Positions 6,997 through 10,293 of a DNA stretch of 10,293 nucleotides are shown piece by piece. Position 1 is the stretch's first letter, and every line of letters starts with the position of its first letter. Origin of the DNA: DATMNI01 sp035570275. Its GTDB lineage: Bacteria; Acidobacteriota; Terriglobia; Bryobacterales; Bryobacteraceae. The DNA lies in assembly GCA_035570275.1 (NCBI GenBank), contig DATMNI010000091.1:1-10293 (forward strand), in the 5' to 3' direction. A program made the translations under genes and the position numbers. The notes beneath the pieces were generated by a model. That model was not told the DNA's origin and ran no database searches. It worked only from the letters and a program-made list of their open reading frames with translations.

Positions 6997-7060
6997 GCCG
7001 CGATTGTGCGGCGGCGAATCGCGTACCTCGATGCACCGGAGGTCATTTGACAGTCGCGCG

Positions 7061-7080
7061 TGGCTCACGTGTGGGTCACG
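7061..7080 (+). promoter_or_regulatory. Direct repeat in the zincin/kinase divergent promoter region
   Basis: TGGCTCACG (7061-7069) and TGGGTCACG (7072-7080) match at 8 of 9 bases and are spaced 11 bp apart. Weaker matches at about the same pitch lie on either side (7050-7058 and 7082-7090). Head-to-tail half-sites about one helical turn apart are the known arrangement for OmpR-type winged-helix dimers, and the downstream gene encodes such a domain. A TTGACA lies at 7047-7052, but no good -10 follows it. Direct autoregulation is inference. Confidence 0.35.
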
Positions 7081-7150
7081 GAAGTTTACGGGACTATTCC
7101 GGCCGCGGCGGCGTCCAAGTCAAGGATGAGAGCGAGGAAGAGAGAGGGGT

Positions 7151-9538
7151 ATGCCGTCTAGCCGAAGCTTTCGCGGCGTTCGCGTCATCCGTTTCGGAGA
7201 GTTTGAGCTGGACATCCGCGCCGCCGAACTGCGCCGGGGCGGCGTCAGGATCCGGCTTCAGGAGCAGCCCTTCCGCATCCTGGTGATGTTGCTGGAACAT
7301 CCCGGCGAGGTGGTGCTGCGCGAGGACATCCGCCGCAGATTGTGGCCCAACGACACCGTGGTCGAGGTGGGGCACGGCATCAACGCCGCCGTCCAGAGGC
7401 TGCGGGAGGCTCTGGGGGATTCGGCGGAAAGCCCGCGATACGTGGAGACCGTGGCGCGCCGCGGCTACCGGTTCGCCGGTCAGGTCGCCGGTCAGGTGGA
7501 AGGGCTCCACCGGGCCGAACAGGAACCGGCTTTCGCTGTAGCCGCTGCCGCCCTGGCTCCAGTCCAGGGTTCAGTTTCAGCTCCAGTAACCCCAGGCGAT
7601 CCCGGTTTCGACAGCGGCGATCTGGGCGGCAAGACGGTTTCGCATTTCCAGGTGCTGGAGAAACTGGGCGGCGGCGGCATGGGCGTGGTATACCGGGCCC
7701 AAGACCTGAAACTCGGCCGCCACGTTGCCCTGAAATTCCTGCCCGCCGAACTGGCCTGCGATCCGGTGGCGCTGAGCCGCTTCGAGCGCGAGGCGCGCGC
7801 GGCCTCGGCTCTGAATCATCCCAACATCTGCACCATTTACGGCGTGGAAGAATGTTCCGGGCAACCCGTCATCGTGATGGAGTTTCTGCAGGGCGAGACG
7901 CTGGAGGCCCGGTTGGTCAAGGGTCCGCTGCCGCCCGGTGAGGCGCTGGCGCTGGCCATCCAGATGGCGGCGGCGCTCGATGCGGCCCATCGCAAGGGCG
8001 TGGTGCATCGCGATCTCAAGCCCGCCAACGTGCTCCTCACCGAGTCCGGCCTCAAGGTGCTGGATTTCGGGCTGGCCAAGATGGATTTCGGACTGGCCAA
8101 GTCGGACCGCGCCCTCGGCGGCGTGCTGGCGCTTATCACCCCGCACCTCAAACCATACGTCACCCCATATGTCACCCAGGAGGGCGCCATCCTCGGCACG
8201 CTGCACTACATGTCGCCCGAGCAATTGCAGGGGAAGGAAGCCGGCGCGGCCAGCGACATCTACTCGTTCGGCGTGGTGCTGTACGAAATGTTGGCGGGCC
8301 GGCGCGCATACGCCGCCCCAAACACCGCCCTGGTGATTGCCGCCATCCTTACCGCCCCGCCGCCAGAGCTCCCGTCGACCGAGGTTCCCGCCGCTCTGAA
8401 TCGCGTGTTGCGCCGCTGCCTGGCGAAAGATCCCGAAGAGCGCTGGCAGACCGCGCGCGATTTAAAGGCCGCTCTGGAGTTGGCCGTGCAAGCGCCCGCC
8501 AACTGGGCGACGCGCCCCGAGTTGGCCGCTGCCCCGCCCGCCGCGGCGGCGCCTGTTAGACCTGTTAGACGGCCCAGCCGCCGCACGTGGATCACCGCAG
8601 GGGCAGCCGGCGCCGCGTTGTGCGCGGTGCTGTTGGTAGCGCCGGCGGGCTGGCGCGAAAACCCGTTGGGCCGGCAGCCCACGCGCGTCACCGTTACCGC
8701 GCCGGGCGGAGCCGGGATTGCCCGGCTGAACCTCTCGCCCGATGGCCGCCGCATCGCTTTCGTATCAGCCAACCGCATTTTCGTGCGCGCGCTCAACTCA
8801 CAGGAGACACTGCCCCTGGAGGGCACCGAAGGAGCGGGCACGCCGTTCTGGTCGCCGGACGGCCGATTCCTCGCCTTTCCGGCCGGAGGCAAACTGAAGG
8901 TGACCGAAGCCGCCGGCGGACCGCCGCGGGTGCTGTGTGAGGTCAATACGAACATTGCCGGCGCCTGGGGTTCGGATGGCACCATCGTGATCGGCGTGGT
9001 CGGCGATGGTCTCTTCCGCATACCGGCCGCCGGCGGACGCCTGACCAGGATCACCGAACTGGATCGCGCGCGCGGCGAAAGCCGGCACCTGGCGCCGCAG
9101 TTTCTGCCCGGCAGCAGGAAGTTGCTGTTTGTCGCGGGCGCGGTCAAAGCTGGGGAGAGCATGCTTGACGCCGGTTCTCTCGATTCTTCCGAGCGCGTCC
9201 CCATCATGCCGGTCGAAACCAACGTGGCATTCGTGCCCGCCGGGAATGCCACCTGGGGCTACCTGGTATTCGGGCGCGCCGGCATGCTGCTGGCGCAACG
9301 TTTTGACGTGGAGAAATTGCGCGCCGAAGGCGAGGCCTTTCCGATCCTGGATTCCGTCCGCGGGAACCCCGCGGTGGGCTCCGCCGTCAAGCTGGCGGAC
9401 TTTTCCATCGCGGGCGGAGCGTTGGCATACCGCCCGGGTTCGGCGGTAGCCCTCGCCCAAAATCTGCAACCGGCGTCTAATCTCAACCTCAATGCAATCT
9501 ACGTCATCCAAAACTGGATGGCGGGCTTGAAGCGGTAA
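7151..9538 (+). CDS. Winged-helix / Ser-Thr kinase / PD40-like propeller fusion protein
   Basis: A 795-residue, three-part protein. Residues about 12-115 are an OmpR/CadC-type winged helix (FGEFELDIRAAELRR, LREDIRRRLWPND, SPRYVETVARRGYRF). Residues about 164-435 are a Hanks-type kinase: glycine loop GGGGMG (173-178), Lys195 in VALKF, HRDLKPANV (D288, N293), DFG at 305-307, GTLHYMSPEQ (349-358) and SDIYSFG (D369). One membrane helix follows at about 480-500 (WITAGAAGAALCAVLLVAPA). The C-terminal part has propeller blades of TolB/PD40 type (LSPDGRRIAFVS, WSPDGRFLAFPAGG). Expected topology is DNA-binding and kinase domains in the cytoplasm and propeller outside. The DFG block is duplicated (305-311 and 312-318) and PYVT is doubled in the activation loop. 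The propeller appears short for the family. The start follows a purine-rich GAGAGAGGGG. Kinase residues are intact; the signal sensed and the targets are unknown. Confidence 0.92.
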   Translation: MPSSRSFRGVRVIRFGEFELDIRAAELRRGGVRIRLQEQPFRILVMLLEHPGEVVLREDIRRRLWPNDTVVEVGHGINAAVQRLREALGDSAESPRYVETVARRGYRFAGQVAGQVEGLHRAEQEPAFAVAAAALAPVQGSVSAPVTPGDPGFDSGDLGGKTVSHFQVLEKLGGGGMGVVYRAQDLKLGRHVALKFLPAELACDPVALSRFEREARAASALNHPNICTIYGVEECSGQPVIVMEFLQGETLEARLVKGPLPPGEALALAIQMAAALDAAHRKGVVHRDLKPANVLLTESGLKVLDFGLAKMDFGLAKSDRALGGVLALITPHLKPYVTPYVTQEGAILGTLHYMSPEQLQGKEAGAASDIYSFGVVLYEMLAGRRAYAAPNTALVIAAILTAPPPELPSTEVPAALNRVLRRCLAKDPEERWQTARDLKAALELAVQAPANWATRPELAAAPPAAAAPVRPVRRPSRRTWITAGAAGAALCAVLLVAPAGWRENPLGRQPTRVTVTAPGGAGIARLNLSPDGRRIAFVSANRIFVRALNSQETLPLEGTEGAGTPFWSPDGRFLAFPAGGKLKVTEAAGGPPRVLCEVNTNIAGAWGSDGTIVIGVVGDGLFRIPAAGGRLTRITELDRARGESRHLAPQFLPGSRKLLFVAGAVKAGESMLDAGSLDSSERVPIMPVETNVAFVPAGNATWGYLVFGRAGMLLAQRFDVEKLRAEGEAFPILDSVRGNPAVGSAVKLADFSIAGGALAYRPGSAVALAQNLQPASNLNLNAIYVIQNWMAGLKR
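7475..7498 (+). repeat. 12-bp in-frame tandem repeat after the winged helix
   Basis: GCCGGTCAGGTC (7475-7486) and GCCGGTCAGGTG (7487-7498) differ at one base and encode AGQVAGQV at the end of the winged-helix domain, where the linker starts. Confidence 0.8.
8061..8102 (+). repeat. 21-bp tandem duplication doubling the kinase DFG motif
   Basis: Two adjacent 21-bp copies (8061-8081 and 8082-8102) match at 19 of 21 bases and keep the frame. They encode LDFGLAKMDFGLAKS. The first DFG (D305) lies 17 residues after the catalytic Asp of HRD (D288), close to the usual 18, so it is probably the functional metal site. The second copy pushes seven extra residues into the start of the activation loop. 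Confidence 0.9.
8153..8176 (+). repeat. 12-bp in-frame tandem repeat in the kinase activation loop
   Basis: CCATACGTCACC (8153-8164) and CCATATGTCACC (8165-8176) differ at one base and encode PYVTPYVT between DFG and the SPE motif. It doubles a candidate Thr/Tyr phosphorylation site. Confidence 0.8.
8552..8569 (+). repeat. 9-bp perfect tandem repeat before the membrane helix
   Basis: CCTGTTAGA occurs twice in a row, in frame, encoding PVRPVR followed by RPSRR. It forms part of the basic stretch just inside the predicted membrane helix. Confidence 0.8.
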
Positions 9539-10052
9539 TTGTGTGTGGCGTCCCCATCGCGTTCATCCGCGAGTACGTCCTGTTGGAAAGCCAGTCACAA
9601 GTTTTTTTATTTATTTTTCGCTGATTCTGAATCGTTTATGCGGTCATCGCCTGGGCAGCGCGAACTCGCGTGGCAAGATCTGAATCAAGAAGCGCGAGTG
9701 CGCAAGTGGCTGATGCGGGCGTTGGAACTGGGCGGTTCCGGCGCTCTCCGGCCACATGGCGCTGATACTCATAGGGGCGGGTAATGGAGACCTGCCCCAG
9801 CGTTGCGAAGTGGGGCCTTCCCGCGCTCGCGCTTCACGAATACCAATAACGGTACGCCATGTACGGCCAGCGAGTCGTTCTCCTAACCCATGTTGAACGG
9901 AGTGTACTACCGGCTTGGGGACTACGCCGGATTCTCGCGAAGCCGGGGGCGGCTGCCGTGGGTGGCGGCATTTGACGCACGCGGTTGGGAGAGCCGCGGC
10001 TTCGCGGAGCGATCGCTCCTGCCTGGATCTCTTACCAAGCGCCACAGGATTG
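9539..10052. other. Intergenic region between convergent genes
   Basis: 514 nt with no gene I can support. A T-rich run at 9602-9618 lies about 64 nt after the kinase stop, but no GC-rich stem precedes it. A 6-bp hairpin GCCCCA/TGGGGC sits at 9794-9816 with an 11-nt loop and no T-tract. A cluster of palindromes lies at 9936-10019 and is listed separately. Open frames in this stretch have no recognisable domain, no good ribosome site and biased composition. Confidence 0.5.
9936..10019. repeat. Palindrome cluster in the convergent intergenic region
   Basis: Inverted arms CGCGAAGCCG (9936-9945) and CGGCTTCGCG (9997-10006) are perfect over 10 bp with 51 nt between. The right arm overlaps a perfect 10-bp palindrome AGCCGCGGCT (9992-10001) and abuts a perfect 14-bp palindrome GGAGCGATCGCTCC (10006-10019), which contains GCGATCGC. 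Its place between two convergent 3' ends fits a dispersed repeat or bidirectional 3'-end structure. Which one is unknown. Confidence 0.5.
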
Positions 10053-10293
10053 CTACTTCCTCGCCGGCGCCATCACCGCCGGCACGTTTTCATCGCGAAT
10101 CAACTTGTTGAACGCCGTCAGATCGCCCGTCATCAACTTGTCCAGCGTCTTTAACTGCGCGTTCACCGCCGTTGCCAGGTCTTCGTAGACCATGTTGGAT
10201 TGCGCCGTCGGCTGGTTGTCGGAACTCTGCACCACTCCCAGCACGTGCGCCAGTTTGTTGTTCAGTTTGATGGGGAAGTTCAGCGGATCTTCG
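10053..10293 (-). CDS. C-terminal fragment of a probable VPS10/BNR-repeat (sortilin-like) protein
   Basis: The frame is open from the right edge to the TAG at 10053, giving about 79 C-terminal residues; the start lies outside the window. It begins EDPLNFPIKLNNKLAHVLGV and continues VVQSSDNQPTAQSNMVYEDL, then a helical stretch AVNAQLKTLDKLMTGDLTAF, and ends VPAVMAPARK. This pattern (a PLNFPIRLN-like opening, SSDNQPT, then a helix with L-x-x-x-L periodicity and DL-x-x-F/L-N) matches, from memory, the C-terminal tail of acidobacterial proteins annotated as sortilin/VPS10-domain or BNR-repeat glycosyl hydrolase-like. Those are large secreted beta-propellers of uncertain activity. No propeller blade is visible in the piece present, so the product name rests on the tail alone. 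Confidence 0.65.
   Translation of the reverse strand, partial: EDPLNFPIKLNNKLAHVLGVVQSSDNQPTAQSNMVYEDLATAVNAQLKTLDKLMTGDLTAFNKLIRDENVPAVMAPARK

Noticed and set aside
8260..9252. Minus-strand open frame of 330 codons inside the kinase gene
   Set aside because: It is antisense to a clear kinase-propeller frame. Long antisense frames are common in GC-rich coding DNA and the translation is low-complexity.
9602..9618. T-rich run after the kinase gene as an intrinsic terminator
   Set aside because: No GC-rich stem precedes it at the right distance, so it lacks the second half of the signal.
9644..10045. Minus-strand open frame of 133 codons in the last intergenic gap
   Set aside because: It is rich in Arg, Pro and Ser, spans the palindrome cluster, has no recognisable domain and no ribosome site.

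Overview
This window looks like chromosomal DNA from a GC-rich soil bacterium, most likely an Acidobacteriota member of the Solibacter/Bryobacter type. That placement is inferred from gene content: a TIGR03435/DUF3738 soil-associated protein, a large secreted protein with carboxypeptidase-regulatory-like repeats, a Ser/Thr kinase carrying a winged-helix domain and a TolB/PD40-like propeller, a small secreted zincin-like protein, and the tail of a sortilin/BNR-type protein. No phage, transposase, CRISPR, tRNA or rRNA was seen.

Layout from left to right. (1) Positions 1-2345, minus strand: a TIGR03435 protein is followed after 2 nt by a carboxypeptidase-regulatory-like repeat protein that runs off the left edge. 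Both carry signal peptides and look co-translated. (2) 2346-2643: intergenic, holding a tandem pair of small perfect hairpins. (3) 2644-3309, minus strand: a secreted outer-membrane beta-barrel protein with a GTG start and a strong Shine-Dalgarno. (4) 3359-3380: a terminator-like hairpin. (5) 3397-5988, minus strand: a compact three-gene unit, ugd (UDP-glucose dehydrogenase), a small Rieske ferredoxin, and mutM (Fpg DNA glycosylase), with gaps of 4 and 32 nt. (6) 5989-6330: an AT-richer intergenic leader with one good hairpin. (7) 6331-6996, minus strand: a small secreted HExxH protein. (8) 6997-7150: a divergent promoter region with an 11-bp-spaced direct repeat. (9) 7151-9538, plus strand: a 795-residue fusion of winged helix, Hanks-type kinase, one membrane helix and a shortened propeller. 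(10) 9539-10052: an intergenic stretch rich in palindromes between convergent genes. (11) 10053-10293, minus strand: the C-terminal end of a probable VPS10/BNR-repeat protein whose start lies beyond the right edge.

Much of the content is envelope-facing: four proteins with export signals or anchors, UDP-glucuronate supply for surface polysaccharide, and a membrane-anchored kinase with its own DNA-binding domain. The item most worth attention is that kinase. Its DFG motif is duplicated in tandem by a 21-bp repeat, three other short in-frame tandem duplications occur in the same gene, and its propeller looks truncated. The divergent zincin-like gene and the direct repeats between the two genes suggest a local regulatory pair, but this is inference.
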